Shown here: piece after piece, positions 52,396-61,733 of the stretch
Numbering within the stretch: the stretch's first letter is position 1
Layout of the letters: each line of letters begins with the position of its first letter
Position numbers and translations under genes: made by a program
Origin: Bacillus pseudomycoides
GTDB lineage: Bacteria > Bacillota > Bacilli > Bacillales > Bacillaceae_G
Length of the DNA stretch: 64,000 nt
NCBI RefSeq assembly: GCF_022811845.1
Contig: NZ_CP064266.1
Span: 1,116,001-1,180,000, forward strand
Direction of reading: 5' to 3'
Notes under the pieces: generated by a model
The model's input: the letters and a program-made list of their open reading frames with translations, nothing else
Databases searched by the model: none
Told to the model about the DNA's origin: nothing

Positions 52396-53579
52396 TTTTC
52401 TTTCACTTCCATTCCGTCATATACATTGTCGGAAGGATTTTTAACCACCTTTTGCCCCACTGTTACGCCTTCAAGAACTTCTGTCCAGTCTCCATCAGTA
52501 GAACCTTTTTTCACATTTTGTTTACGAAGTTTTCCCTTTTCTTCTACATAAACAAATGGTTCACCATCTTTTTCTACAATGCTCTTACTAGGAACAGCAA
52601 TCATCTTCTTGTTTTCTAAGCTTACTTGCAGCGATACGTGATAACCTGGAGATAAGCCTTCTTGTCCATCTAGACTTGCTTTATATGTATACTGAGACAT
52701 GTTTTGTGTTCCCTCAGCACCAGCTGCTTGCGCCATCTCTGTACTTGTCGGGAATTCACTTATTTCTGTAATTTTCCCCGTCCATTTCTGCTTACTATTT
52801 GCTTTTGCAGTTGCAGTAAATGGTTGATCCTTTTGGATTTGTGATTTTTGAAGCTCAGTTAACGTTCCTTGAATTTGGAATGGCTCTTTAGATGCAATTT
52901 GTAGAAATGATTTTCCTTGTCCGCCCATCGCTTGTGCTGAGCTTTGCGCTGCATCTTTATCTAACTTTTGGACAACGCCAGCGAAATTACTATAAATTGT
53001 GAGTTCACCTTGCTTTTTCTTTAACTCTTCTGCTTGCAGTTGACCTTTTTCTTTCTCAAGATCAATTGTTTTTTGCCCCATTTCTAGTTCACTTACTTGC
53101 TCTTCCATTGGGTCTGTTACTTCTTTCCCAGCCCCGCTATCTTTCGCTTTCTTAATCTCTTTCTTTAATGAATCTATTTTCTTTTTCCCTTGATCATAGC
53201 GCATACTTGCCATTTTTTGATCAAGCTCAGCTTGCCTCATTTGTAAATTGATTTCTTCATTATCATAAGAAAATAATGCCGTTCCTTTTTCTACTTCTTG
53301 CCCTTCTTTCACCGCAATATCCTTCACTTTCCCTTTTGTTGGATCTGCGTAGAAACTTTCAATATTTCCAGGTTTTACTTGTCCGGAAATCAGCTTCGTA
53401 TTATTAAGTGTACGTTCTGTTACTTTCTCAAAACTAACAGTGTCTCCCTTGGTCGCGCCTTTTTTCTTCCCTTGCATAACAAAAATATTGACGGCTGCAA
53501 CGACGACAATTAATGCAATAACTCCAATGATAATCCATTTCTTCTTTTTGTTCGGAGTACGAACGGTATTTGGTATCAT
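52392..53579 (-). CDS. yknX: Membrane fusion/efflux adaptor protein (YknX-like)
   Basis: A 395-residue adaptor with a signal anchor (residues 14-31), a lipoyl-type hairpin start (VKDIAVKEGQEVEKGTALFS), a coiled-coil (about 90-170, Glu/Lys-rich) and a beta-barrel part (GIVQKL-like YSNFAGVVQKL, SPGYHVSLQVS, VTVGQKVVKNPSD). It is the first gene of the efflux unit and would span the wall to work with the ATPase/permease. Confidence 0.9.
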   Translation of the reverse strand: MIPNTVRTPNKKKKWIIIGVIALIVVVAAVNIFVMQGKKKGATKGDTVSFEKVTERTLNNTKLISGQVKPGNIESFYADPTKGKVKDIAVKEGQEVEKGTALFSYDNEEINLQMRQAELDQKMASMRYDQGKKKIDSLKKEIKKAKDSGAGKEVTDPMEEQVSELEMGQKTIDLEKEKGQLQAEELKKKQGELTIYSNFAGVVQKLDKDAAQSSAQAMGGQGKSFLQIASKEPFQIQGTLTELQKSQIQKDQPFTATAKANSKQKWTGKITEISEFPTSTEMAQAAGAEGTQNMSQYTYKASLDGQEGLSPGYHVSLQVSLENKKMIAVPSKSIVEKDGEPFVYVEEKGKLRKQNVKKGSTDGDWTEVLEGVTVGQKVVKNPSDNVYDGMEVKEK

Positions 53580-53744
53580 ATTCTCTCTCCTTATATATTT
53601 TTATATAGTAGTTCTAGAATTATATAAAACTTTCAGAAAACGAAGGCTACACTTTTATATTATTACGCTTTCTTTACAAAGTTTTACACCATCACTTATA
53701 TTGTAACAAAAATTCCAATGTTTAGAAATATGATGACTTATCTT

Positions 53745-54254
53745 TTAAACAAGTTTTAAGAAACCGAAAAGACACAAGAAGAGATGATAGCTCTCAAAAA
53801 AAACGCCTTTCATAAGGCGGTCTGGGCGTTTTCTCCAAGAACTCGGTCTCTCCTCATCCAAGTCATACTCTAATGGAAGAGTTGTCACGTCTTTTCTCAT
53901 CTCACGCGGAATATTCTTTTCCACCGTTTGAAACGCTTCATATTCATTAGCTCGCATTGCCCTTTGCACAATACCTTCTAGGTCATCACCTTGCTTATCT
54001 AACATCCAGCCAGTTTCACTATTTAACTGTTTGCGAAATTCCTCTTTTGCCTCTTCATCTGGAAACATGCTTCCATTCACTTTCAAATATGTCTCCACTC
54101 TCATCGGAAGCCACTCTACTTCATAATCTTCTACTAAACAAATCGCAATCCCTATCGGTGTACTACGAACGACAAAATCAAATGTACAATCTTGCTGTGT
54201 AACTGTTGCGGCACAGAATAAAAATGTTTCTACTTCTGATACAAAAATCCCCAC
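53745..54254 (-). CDS. Unrecognised protein, C-terminus probably frameshifted
   Basis: A 169-residue frame with no family that I recognise; it begins MGIFVSEVETFLFCAATVTQ and has an alpha/beta N-terminal half and a helical middle (FPDEEAKEEFRKQLNSETGW). Its last 20 residues (FFESYHLFLCLFGFLKLV) are read from the poly-U tract of a terminator and beyond. A shift of one base near 53860 would instead end the protein as DRVLGENAQTAL at a TGA (53810-53812) in the terminator loop. I therefore suspect a frameshift or sequence error. RBS GGAGATGG. Confidence 0.6.
   Translation of the reverse strand: MGIFVSEVETFLFCAATVTQQDCTFDFVVRSTPIGIAICLVEDYEVEWLPMRVETYLKVNGSMFPDEEAKEEFRKQLNSETGWMLDKQGDDLEGIVQRAMRANEYEAFQTVEKNIPREMRKDVTTLPLEYDLDEERPSSWRKRPDRLMKGVFFESYHLFLCLFGFLKLV
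53796..53819 (-). terminator. Terminator lying within the annotated end of the 53745 gene
   Basis: CGCCTT/AAGGCG stem (53804-53819) followed on the minus strand by eight T residues. Confidence 0.85.
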
Positions 54255-54387
54255 TTTCCACCATCTCCTTTATACATTTTAATTTGTCTTGCTAATCCCT
54301 ACTAAATTTTAACATTCGTTTTTGAAGATATTGTAAAATGAGTGTTGAATTTCTATATATAATGGATAAATAATTTCATTCTCCTTT

Positions 54388-54407
54388 TTAAACAAACGTT
54401 TGATTAA
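54388..54407. repeat. Palindrome P, copy 4
   Basis: TTAAACAAACGTTTGATTAA directly after the T-run of the transporter terminator. Confidence 0.72.
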
Positions 54408-54439
54408 AAAAGAGAACCTATCAATTGATAGATTCTCTT
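54408..54439 (-). terminator. Terminator of the organophosphate transporter gene
   Basis: AGAGAACCTATCAA/TTGATAGATTCTCT stem (one mismatch) followed on the minus strand by TTTTTT and palindrome P. Confidence 0.85.
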
Positions 54440-54456
54440 TCCATAGCCATAGAATA

Positions 54457-55797
54457 TTATGCAATTTTGCCCTCAGGACCTTTTCTCTCATGTCCACGCT
54501 GAACAATAAATAAGAATAATGTAGATAAGATACCACCTGCTAATAGTAAGATGAAGCAACCGTCCCAGCCAGAGTTATCAACAATAACACCGATTACTGC
54601 GTTTGCTACAAGACTTCCTCCTACATACCCGAACAGACCACACATACCAACTGTTGTACCTACTGCAAATTTCGGTACTAATTCCATTGCGCTTAAGCCA
54701 ATTAAGAACTGTGGTACGTAAATTAAACAACCAATAATAGAAACCGCAATACTCACAACAAGTATGTTAGTTGCTTGCCAATATACAAGTGTTCCAATAA
54801 CAACACCAGCCATACTAATAATACATAGTGGCATACGTTTTCCTTTAAATAATTTATCACTTAAGAAACCAACGATTAATGAACTTGGAATCGCAGCTGC
54901 TTCAAAGATAGAAAATGCTGCATGTGCCTCTGTTTTTGTAAATCCTTTAACAGTTGTTAAATAAATCGGTACCCAGTTAATAACACCGAAACGAATTAAA
55001 TATACAAATGCATTAGCAATACATAAATACCAAACAAATTTATTTTTCAATACATACTTTACCAAAATTTCTTTTGGTGACATTTTGCTGGCGTTGTCGG
55101 CCTTCTCAAGATTTTCATAATCATTACGGTATTCATCAATTGGAGGAAGACCGACAGATTCTGGTGTATCCTTACCATTAATCCAAACAAGGACTGCAAT
55201 AACCATCGCAATAATTGCTGGGAAAATGAAGACGCCGCCTTGCCAATGATTTTCACCGAAAATACCAACACCAAGTCCTACAAGTGGTGGCACAAGCATC
55301 GCACCAATATTATGTGAAATATTCCACAGTCCTGTTTTTGTACCACGTTCTTTCTTCGAGAACCACTTTGTCATAACAATACTACAAGGTGGTGCGCCCA
55401 TACCTTGCACAATGCCATTAAACACAAGTAGCGTTACAATCATTCCAAAGGAAGATACGAAACCGAAACAAATATTTACAAGCCCTGATAAGAATAAACC
55501 AACCGCTATAAAGCGCTGGGCATGAGCCTTATCTGATAAATTTCCCATAAAGAATTTACTAAACCCATAAATAATTGCAGTTACTGATCCTAGTAATCCG
55601 ATTTCCGCTGTACTAAATCCATAGTCTTTCATTAAATACGTACTTGATAAAGTAAAGTTACTGCGCACTAAATAATACGCTGCATATCCAACTGAAATAC
55701 CTACTAACACACGAATACGCAAAATCATATATAACTTATCAATCATGTGCTTCGGTAATCGCTCGATTGCTGGCGGTGCCTTAAGCCAATTAAACAT
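54457..55797 (-). CDS. Organophosphate:phosphate antiporter (UhpT/GlpT/PgtP family)
   Basis: A 446-residue MFS protein with twelve helices. The N-terminal YYLVRSNFTLSSTYLMKDYG, GFSKFFMGNLSDKAHAQRF and the central GMGAPPCSIVMTKWFSKKERGTK with WNISHNIGAMLVPPLV are the OPA signature. Substrates could be hexose-6-phosphate, glycerol-3-phosphate or phosphoglycerate; the two-component and binding-protein genes upstream point to an induced, externally sensed one. It is the last gene of that five-gene unit. Confidence 0.9.
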   Translation of the reverse strand: MFNWLKAPPAIERLPKHMIDKLYMILRIRVLVGISVGYAAYYLVRSNFTLSSTYLMKDYGFSTAEIGLLGSVTAIIYGFSKFFMGNLSDKAHAQRFIAVGLFLSGLVNICFGFVSSFGMIVTLLVFNGIVQGMGAPPCSIVMTKWFSKKERGTKTGLWNISHNIGAMLVPPLVGLGVGIFGENHWQGGVFIFPAIIAMVIAVLVWINGKDTPESVGLPPIDEYRNDYENLEKADNASKMSPKEILVKYVLKNKFVWYLCIANAFVYLIRFGVINWVPIYLTTVKGFTKTEAHAAFSIFEAAAIPSSLIVGFLSDKLFKGKRMPLCIISMAGVVIGTLVYWQATNILVVSIAVSIIGCLIYVPQFLIGLSAMELVPKFAVGTTVGMCGLFGYVGGSLVANAVIGVIVDNSGWDGCFILLLAGGILSTLFLFIVQRGHERKGPEGKIA

Positions 55798-55816
55798 AGT
55801 ATCTCTTCTCCTTTTC

Positions 55817-56851
55817 TCACTTTAGAGAGAGACATTGTCTATTCCATATCTCAATTACTCCACTATCGATTGCATTTTTGTTCGTTCTTCTAACAGGCTG
55901 ACCTTCTATTTCTTTCTGATTCTTCGCAAGCATCGTTGGCACGCCAAACGAAACTTTTTCTAAAATATGCCCCGCTTCTTCTGATAAACAATAATCAATG
56001 AATAAATCCGCTATAATACCACTCGGTGCATGTTTTAGTTTCGAAATCGCATTGACAGATAACCCTGTTTGCTCAGGCACTTTACTCAAAATCGGAAAGC
56101 CTTGTTTTTGAAGCATGCGTTGATCTCCCATAAAATTAATCCCGATCATATATTCACCGCTCGCTACATACTCTACAGGCATATAGCCATTCACCGTTAC
56201 TTCTGCCACTTGCCTAGCAAGGCTCTTTACATAACCTTTGGCCTCTTCTTCGCCAAACATATCAATAAGCGACTCGAAAAACGTATATGCTGTCCCTGAA
56301 ACATTGGGATCAGGCATGACAATTTCCCCGGCATATGCTGGATGTAATAAGTCCTTCCACCCTGTTGGATAGGAAAGTCCTAGCGGCGCTATTTCCTCAT
56401 TCCATCGCTCTTTATTAATCGCGATGGCAAGCTGCTCTACTTCATAGCCATACCAAAAGCCATCCTGATCTTTAACGGCTTTTGAAATGCTACTTGCATG
56501 CTGACTTATAACAGGAATAGATAGATTTTTTTGCTTCATCGTTTGATGCGCATCCAATGTACCGCCGATGATAATATCTGCCTTCGGATTTCCCGCTTCT
56601 TCTTCCACTCTTCTAAGAAGCTCTTCTGTAGAGAGGCGAATAAATTCATACGTGCACCCGCGCGGTTTACAAAACGATGATAGAAGTGCTTCACCGACTT
56701 CTTCACGCGCTGCTACGTACGCAACAAGATGACGATCTTTTAAATTTGGAAGACCATTTTTACTATATTTGATAGAGGTAGTATCTCGAGAGCAACTAGA
56801 CATCGCTCCTCCAATTACTAGCAAAAAGAAGAAAAAGGCTATCTTTCTCAT
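55817..56851 (-). CDS. Solute-binding lipoprotein, likely sensor of the transporter's substrate
   Basis: A 344-residue lipoprotein: the lipobox ends in Cys19 (GGAMSSC). The mature protein is a type II solute-binding protein related to iron/phosphosugar binders (LVAYVAAREEVGEALLSSF, YEVEQLAIAINKERW, AYAGEIVMPDPNVSGTAYTF, GYMPVEYVASGEYMIGINF). There is no ABC permease or ATPase gene nearby. Its gene lies between a histidine kinase/DUF3919 pair and a phosphate-ester antiporter, so a sensing role like S. aureus HptA is likely. It overlaps the DUF3919 gene by ATGA. Confidence 0.85.
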   Translation of the reverse strand: MRKIAFFFFLLVIGGAMSSCSRDTTSIKYSKNGLPNLKDRHLVAYVAAREEVGEALLSSFCKPRGCTYEFIRLSTEELLRRVEEEAGNPKADIIIGGTLDAHQTMKQKNLSIPVISQHASSISKAVKDQDGFWYGYEVEQLAIAINKERWNEEIAPLGLSYPTGWKDLLHPAYAGEIVMPDPNVSGTAYTFFESLIDMFGEEEAKGYVKSLARQVAEVTVNGYMPVEYVASGEYMIGINFMGDQRMLQKQGFPILSKVPEQTGLSVNAISKLKHAPSGIIADLFIDYCLSEEAGHILEKVSFGVPTMLAKNQKEIEGQPVRRTNKNAIDSGVIEIWNRQCLSLK

Positions 56852-57630
56852 GAAACATTCTCCTTTACAAATAGACCTGCTAGGGAGCCTTTCATATACA
56901 TCACGTTCCCGTTATTATCACCAAGATATTGAACGACAAAGTAAGAAGGATATACAGAAATCGTTAAAATATCTTCGCGTTCATTCTTCACATGCTTACC
57001 ATTTTGATAAGCGGTAATATAAGTGATTGGGTCCTTCTGCAATTGCAGCAATTTCTGAATTTCTCCGTAGTCTGTAATTTGCTTCGCTTGCCGAATAGAA
57101 TCAAGTATTGGTGCAAGATTCGTAGTACGCACTACATCGCCTTGCCGCACTATGACCTCCTTCGCCTCCGCAAAGAAATTGCTAATAGACTCCGGCGTAT
57201 AATACAGGCTCAGCAAATACGTTTGAAATGCGGAAATCATTGGATTTGTATCCTTCTTTCCGTATACGTTTGCACCGTACTGGAACAAGTCACCTACTGC
57301 AAAAGTACGCCTATGTCCATTCAAGTACGTTACTTCTCCAGTAAATACTTGTTCTTGGATCTTCGCTTCTGTTTGCTTCATTCGAATCTTATCAAAGAAT
57401 GAAACAATCGCATGTAGACGAACCTCATCTGTTACGACTACTTCTCCCCACTTTTCATGTCTTACTCTCACTTCAGTAGGAAGAGATTCACTTGCTCTTT
57501 CTAAAACGGCCTGCTTGTCATCCAAGGTTGTAACACGGTTATACAATTGCTTCTCTATAACATAAAACAATATAAGAGCAGCAATCGTACAAAAGACAAA
57601 CAAAAGAATTTGAAATGATAGCCTTTTCAT
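56848..57630 (-). CDS. DUF3919-like membrane-anchored protein
   Basis: A 260-residue protein with one N-terminal helix (about 6-24) and an extracytoplasmic domain with no motif that I can assign (SLPTEVRVRHEKWGEVVVTD, VTYLNGHRRTFAVGDLFQYG, ILTISVYPSYFVVQYLGD). It resembles DUF3919 proteins of the B. cereus group. Its position between kinase and binding lipoprotein suggests an accessory part of the signal complex. Confidence 0.65.
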   Translation of the reverse strand: MKRLSFQILLFVFCTIAALILFYVIEKQLYNRVTTLDDKQAVLERASESLPTEVRVRHEKWGEVVVTDEVRLHAIVSFFDKIRMKQTEAKIQEQVFTGEVTYLNGHRRTFAVGDLFQYGANVYGKKDTNPMISAFQTYLLSLYYTPESISNFFAEAKEVIVRQGDVVRTTNLAPILDSIRQAKQITDYGEIQKLLQLQKDPITYITAYQNGKHVKNEREDILTISVYPSYFVVQYLGDNNGNVMYMKGSLAGLFVKENVS

Positions 57631-57696
57631 TTCTGCCTACCTCCACAATAAAAAAACGTTGTTTCGAAAATACCGCATAATTGTTTCATAAATGTA

Positions 57697-59127
57697 TCAT
57701 TTAACCGCTTTCAAGTTTTTTATATCTTCCATGCGTCTTGGTAGCAAAAATGTGATAACGACCATCGTCCCCATTTCCTCACTACTTTCAATTCGCATGC
57801 TTCCGCCTTGCTTGTTCATAATCTCCTGGCAAATGAACAAACCATATCCATTTCCATAACTAGAAGAGAGTACTTTTCCTTCCGGAGAACGATTCCATTC
57901 TGCAAGTATCGCTTCATCTATACCAATCCCATCATCATGGATGAGAACTTTCGCTTCCTCTTCATTTTTGGCGACATTCATCCTCAATTGTGTAGCATCA
58001 CTATATTTAATCGTATTATCAAACACATTTAAGAAAATCTGCTTCGTCTTATCAAAATCAGCAACAACACGTACCTCCGTTAATTCATTTATAACTTCTA
58101 TCTCATATTGCTGAAGACGAGGCTTCACAATCGAAATTACTTCTTCCACAATTTTCTTTATATCCACAATCGTTGGAGAGACTTCAAACGTACTCGTTCC
58201 ATACTTCGAAGATTGTAACAATTCCTCAACGAGTGATAATAGACGATGACTTTCAATTGAAACATAACGAAGACTTTCCTCTACATCCCGCGTAGATTGC
58301 AGTTTCGGAATTAAATCTACATATCCAATAATCGCAGTAAGCGGCGTTTTTAGCTCATGTGTAATTCGGTCTAAGAAATCCTGTTGCTTCTCTTTCTCTT
58401 CCTTTAGCTGCGTTATATGCAGTTCAATCGCATCAGCCATCGCATTGAAAGACGCTGATAACTGGGCAATTTCTACATACTCATTTAGCTCAATTTTACT
58501 TTTATAATCTCCATTTGCGAGCCGTTTTGCCATTTGTCTTAACTGATCAATCGGCTTATGAAGAGATTTCGCTAAACGAATCGCAAAGAAAATCCCGCCA
58601 GCTACTAAACAAATCGATGTAATGAGGAATGTCCAGCTTACATTCGTTAAAACTTCTTTCTCATCTTGCAATTCATTAATAAATCGAATGGCCCCGATGA
58701 CATCGCTTCCATAATAAACTGGACTCGAAAATAAAAGAAGTGGTGCTGGATCACCATTTTCAAACACATATGCCTTCTTCCCTCGTAACGACTGGTCAAT
58801 ATCTACATTCTTATGAAGCAAGGCTCCTTTTTCTGTATCAGCAACGATATCACCATTCTTCCCAATCATCTGCACACGAATGTCCATCCGCTTTGCTAAA
58901 TAAGAAGCAATGAGCAGCGAGTTCGGTCCGAGTGTCTCCATATCCGCTTCCTTCTCTATATAGTTCATCGTATAAATTTGCGCTTCTACACTTAACTTTT
59001 CTAAAGAACTTGCCGCATTATGATACATATTCTTTTCTAGTGAAATATAAATCACCGTATAAAGAAGAAACAAAATCGGAATCAATAACCCTACTATACC
59101 AAGTACCATATTTCGTTTTAACGACAT
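57697..59127 (-). CDS. Membrane sensor histidine kinase
   Basis: A 476-residue kinase with two membrane helices (about 8-28 and 170-190) around an extracytoplasmic dCache/PAS-like domain, a HAMP linker (LAKSLHKPIDQLRQMAKRLA), the H-box FLDRITHELKTPLTAIIGYV (His near 257), and N-, G1- and G2-boxes (FDNTIKYSD, IHDDGIGIDEA, GNGYGLFICQEIM). It starts at 59127, 11 bases after the response regulator. It should phosphorylate that regulator. Confidence 0.92.
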   Translation of the reverse strand: MSLKRNMVLGIVGLLIPILFLLYTVIYISLEKNMYHNAASSLEKLSVEAQIYTMNYIEKEADMETLGPNSLLIASYLAKRMDIRVQMIGKNGDIVADTEKGALLHKNVDIDQSLRGKKAYVFENGDPAPLLLFSSPVYYGSDVIGAIRFINELQDEKEVLTNVSWTFLITSICLVAGGIFFAIRLAKSLHKPIDQLRQMAKRLANGDYKSKIELNEYVEIAQLSASFNAMADAIELHITQLKEEKEKQQDFLDRITHELKTPLTAIIGYVDLIPKLQSTRDVEESLRYVSIESHRLLSLVEELLQSSKYGTSTFEVSPTIVDIKKIVEEVISIVKPRLQQYEIEVINELTEVRVVADFDKTKQIFLNVFDNTIKYSDATQLRMNVAKNEEEAKVLIHDDGIGIDEAILAEWNRSPEGKVLSSSYGNGYGLFICQEIMNKQGGSMRIESSEEMGTMVVITFLLPRRMEDIKNLKAVK

Positions 59128-59138
59128 CTTATCACCTT

Positions 59139-59810
59139 TTAACACTCTAACTTATACCCAACGCCATAAATCGTCTTAATACTTTCACCGCTTGCTCCAA
59201 GCTTCTTCCGAAGGCGCTGCACCATAATATCAACCGCTCTCGTATTTCCCGTGTACTCAAAACCCCATACTTTCTCTAATAGCTCATCACGCATAAACAC
59301 GCGCTGCGGATGTGAAGCAAACAACTGGCATAAATTAAACTCACGGTACGTTAAATCAATCTCTTCTCCATTCACATGCACTTTCCGCTCTTTCGGATAA
59401 ATGACGAGATCACCAGCCCGAATGGTCTTATCATCCTTAGGTATCCCCTGCTTCATTACACGCCGTACCATATTCTTCACCCGCAGAATCAGCTCTGCAT
59501 GATTGAACGGCTTCGTCACATAATCATCCGCGCCAAGCTGAAGCCCAAGTAACTTATCATTCATTTGACTCTTCGCTGTTAACATAAGTACTGGAATATC
59601 CCGGTCCTTCTCTCTGAACAACCGAAGCAGCTCATAACCATCTGTATCCGGAAGCATCACATCCAAAATCAATACATCCGGCTCCTCGTCCCATCTTCGC
59701 AAAGCTTCATTTCCATCAGCTGCAGTAAGAACTTCATATCCTTCCATCTCTAGCTGCATACGAATTAAATTTCGAATGCTCGATTCATCATCGACTACAA
59801 GTATTTTCAT
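59139..59810 (-). CDS. OmpR-family response regulator
   Basis: A 223-residue regulator: receiver domain 1-118 with the acidic pocket (VVDDES) and phosphoacceptor Asp50 (ILDVMLPDTDGYE), then a winged-helix DNA-binding domain (LTYREFNLCQLFASHPQRVF, NTRAVDIMVQRLRKKLGASG). AAAGGAGGG before ATG 59810 sets the start. It leads the operon that ends with the organophosphate antiporter, presumably its target. Confidence 0.94.
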   Translation of the reverse strand: MKILVVDDESSIRNLIRMQLEMEGYEVLTAADGNEALRRWDEEPDVLILDVMLPDTDGYELLRLFREKDRDIPVLMLTAKSQMNDKLLGLQLGADDYVTKPFNHAELILRVKNMVRRVMKQGIPKDDKTIRAGDLVIYPKERKVHVNGEEIDLTYREFNLCQLFASHPQRVFMRDELLEKVWGFEYTGNTRAVDIMVQRLRKKLGASGESIKTIYGVGYKLEC

Positions 59811-59860
59811 GATTACCCTCCTTTCGCAGTACATTTTAGTATAGCAAATATCTTATACAA

Positions 59861-59909
59861 AAAGAGAGTGTATCATCGAACATATGTTGAACGACAATAC
59901 ACTCTCTTT
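59861..59909. terminator. Terminator of the galE operon
   Basis: Thirteen-base arms AAAGAGAGTGTAT/ATACACTCTCTTT with a 23-base loop and T-runs on both strands. It separates galE from the response regulator gene. Confidence 0.85.
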
Positions 59910-59921
59910 TATTAATCATTT

Positions 59922-60914
59922 TTACTTATCATATCCTTGTGGCTTGCTTTGATGCCAATTCCACGCATGTTCAATAATTGTTTTCACGTCTGTATATTGC
60001 GGGCTCCAGCCTAACTTTTCTTTTGCCTTTTGCGAAGATGCAACAAGGCGCGCTGGATCTCCAGCTCTTCTTGGCGCAACTTCCGCTGGGATTTCATGAT
60101 TTGTTACTTCACGAACTGCCTCAACAATTTCTTTTACACTAAATCCGTTACCATTTCCTAAGTTATAAAAGTCACTGTCTCCGCCATTTTGTAAATCTTT
60201 CAGTCCAAGGAAATGAGCCGCTACTAAATCATCAACATGGATATAATCACGAATACATGTACCATCTGGCGTATTATAATCATCACCAAACATCATGATT
60301 TTCTCACGTTGTCCTAAAGCAACTTGCAGTACAAGCGGAATTAAATGTGTTTCAGGGCGATGGTCTTCACCAATAATACCGCTTGGCGTTGCACCAGCTA
60401 CGTTAAAGTATCTGAAGATCTTATATTTTAAATTAGAAGCTTGGCTATACCAATGCAACATTTTTTCAATCGCTAATTTTGTTTCTCCATATGTGTTCGT
60501 AGGATTTGTTGGTGTTTCTTCTGAAATTAACTCAACATCTACATCTCCATATGTTGCGGCAGTTGATGAGAAGATAAATTTATCAATTTTAAACTCATCC
60601 ATTACCTCTAGTAAGCATAGCGCACCGTATACGTTGTTATTATAGTATTGAAGCGGTTTTTCCATACTTACACCAACTAAAGAATCCGCTGCAAAATGCA
60701 TAACTGCATCAATTGTTTCTTGTTTAAAAACATTTCTTAAGAAACTTTTATCGCGAAGATCACCTTTATAGAATTTCACGCCTTCTGCGATGGCATCTTC
60801 ATGACCTGTTTGTAAATTATCAACTACAATTACAGATTGTCCTTCATCAACTAACTTTTTTACAGCATGAGAACCAATATAACCAGCTCCGCCACACACT
60901 AAAATAGAACCCAT
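59922..60914 (-). CDS. galE: UDP-glucose 4-epimerase
   Basis: A 330-residue SDR epimerase: NAD-binding GGAGYIGSHAVKKL, catalytic FSSTAATYGD (Ser) and YGETKLAIE (Tyr/Lys), and FRYFNVAGATPSG. It interconverts UDP-glucose and UDP-galactose (or the GlcNAc forms). GGTGG before ATG 60914 sets the start. It follows the lic1-like genes on the same strand after a 123-base gap without a terminator, so it may supply a sugar for the same surface glycan. Confidence 0.95.
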   Translation of the reverse strand: MGSILVCGGAGYIGSHAVKKLVDEGQSVIVVDNLQTGHEDAIAEGVKFYKGDLRDKSFLRNVFKQETIDAVMHFAADSLVGVSMEKPLQYYNNNVYGALCLLEVMDEFKIDKFIFSSTAATYGDVDVELISEETPTNPTNTYGETKLAIEKMLHWYSQASNLKYKIFRYFNVAGATPSGIIGEDHRPETHLIPLVLQVALGQREKIMMFGDDYNTPDGTCIRDYIHVDDLVAAHFLGLKDLQNGGDSDFYNLGNGNGFSVKEIVEAVREVTNHEIPAEVAPRRAGDPARLVASSQKAKEKLGWSPQYTDVKTIIEHAWNWHQSKPQGYDK

Positions 60915-61037
60915 ATTTTCCACCCAACTTTTAATAAATTATTTTATAGTACTTTTTAACCTATAAAACAAGCTTATCTACTTTTATTTTATATAGCAAG
61001 GGAAATTCCAATTATTTCATAAAACCATCAACAATGA

Positions 61038-61733
61038 TTATTTCGCTAAAACAGCTAGTTTTTCTTCTACTTTCTTCAAGTCCAGGACAGAATCAATTTC
61101 AAAACTATCATTACTACCGATTTTGTACAAATGAACATTTAAATCTTGAATGTTGTCTTTTACAATATTGTCCCAGTACAGTTCACTGAAATCTTCTTGA
61201 TTTACTACCTCTTCTAGTTTCTTCACAATATGGATGCCATCTTCTTTTGACCAGTATGAAATACCACATAAGATGTAGTCATCGTTACCATCACCAATTT
61301 CAATATCATATACTTTACGATTTTCGTCATGCTTAATGATCCATTCATTACGGAAATCTTCTTTCTTCGCACTAAAGTATAGGGATGATTCTGGCTTCTC
61401 AATAAAAATATTACGGTGTAAATAAACATCCGCATCCATTACATATGCATCTTGTAAATATTCACGAACTAAATACATCGTATAAATGTTGTTGTACACA
61501 TTATATTTGTCATTGTGCACAAGCTTCACATTATACTTATCAACAAGATAATCGAATTTCTCTGCTAAATAGCCTGTTACGACAATAATTTCTTGGGCGC
61601 CAATTTCTTGTAAGTATTCAATTTGACGCTCTAGCATCGGCTTGCCATTTACCTCTACTAATGATTTTGGAGTCGTTAACGTTAATGGACGTAAACGAGT
61701 TCCCATACCCGCCGCTAATAAAATCGCTCTCAT
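61038..61733 (-). CDS. LicC-like CTP:phosphocholine cytidylyltransferase / sugar nucleotidyltransferase
   Basis: A 231-residue nucleotidyltransferase. The signature MRAILLAAGMGTRLRPLT with TPKSLVEVNGKPMLERQI is followed by YNVYNNIYTMYLVREYL and VMDADVYLHRNIF. The YNxYNNIYTMYL block is characteristic of LicC-type cytidylyltransferases rather than glucose-1-phosphate enzymes. It overlaps the DMT permease gene by ATGA. The activated group is likely CDP-choline or a related CDP-alcohol. Confidence 0.82.
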   Translation of the reverse strand: MRAILLAAGMGTRLRPLTLTTPKSLVEVNGKPMLERQIEYLQEIGAQEIIVVTGYLAEKFDYLVDKYNVKLVHNDKYNVYNNIYTMYLVREYLQDAYVMDADVYLHRNIFIEKPESSLYFSAKKEDFRNEWIIKHDENRKVYDIEIGDGNDDYILCGISYWSKEDGIHIVKKLEEVVNQEDFSELYWDNIVKDNIQDLNVHLYKIGSNDSFEIDSVLDLKKVEEKLAVLAK

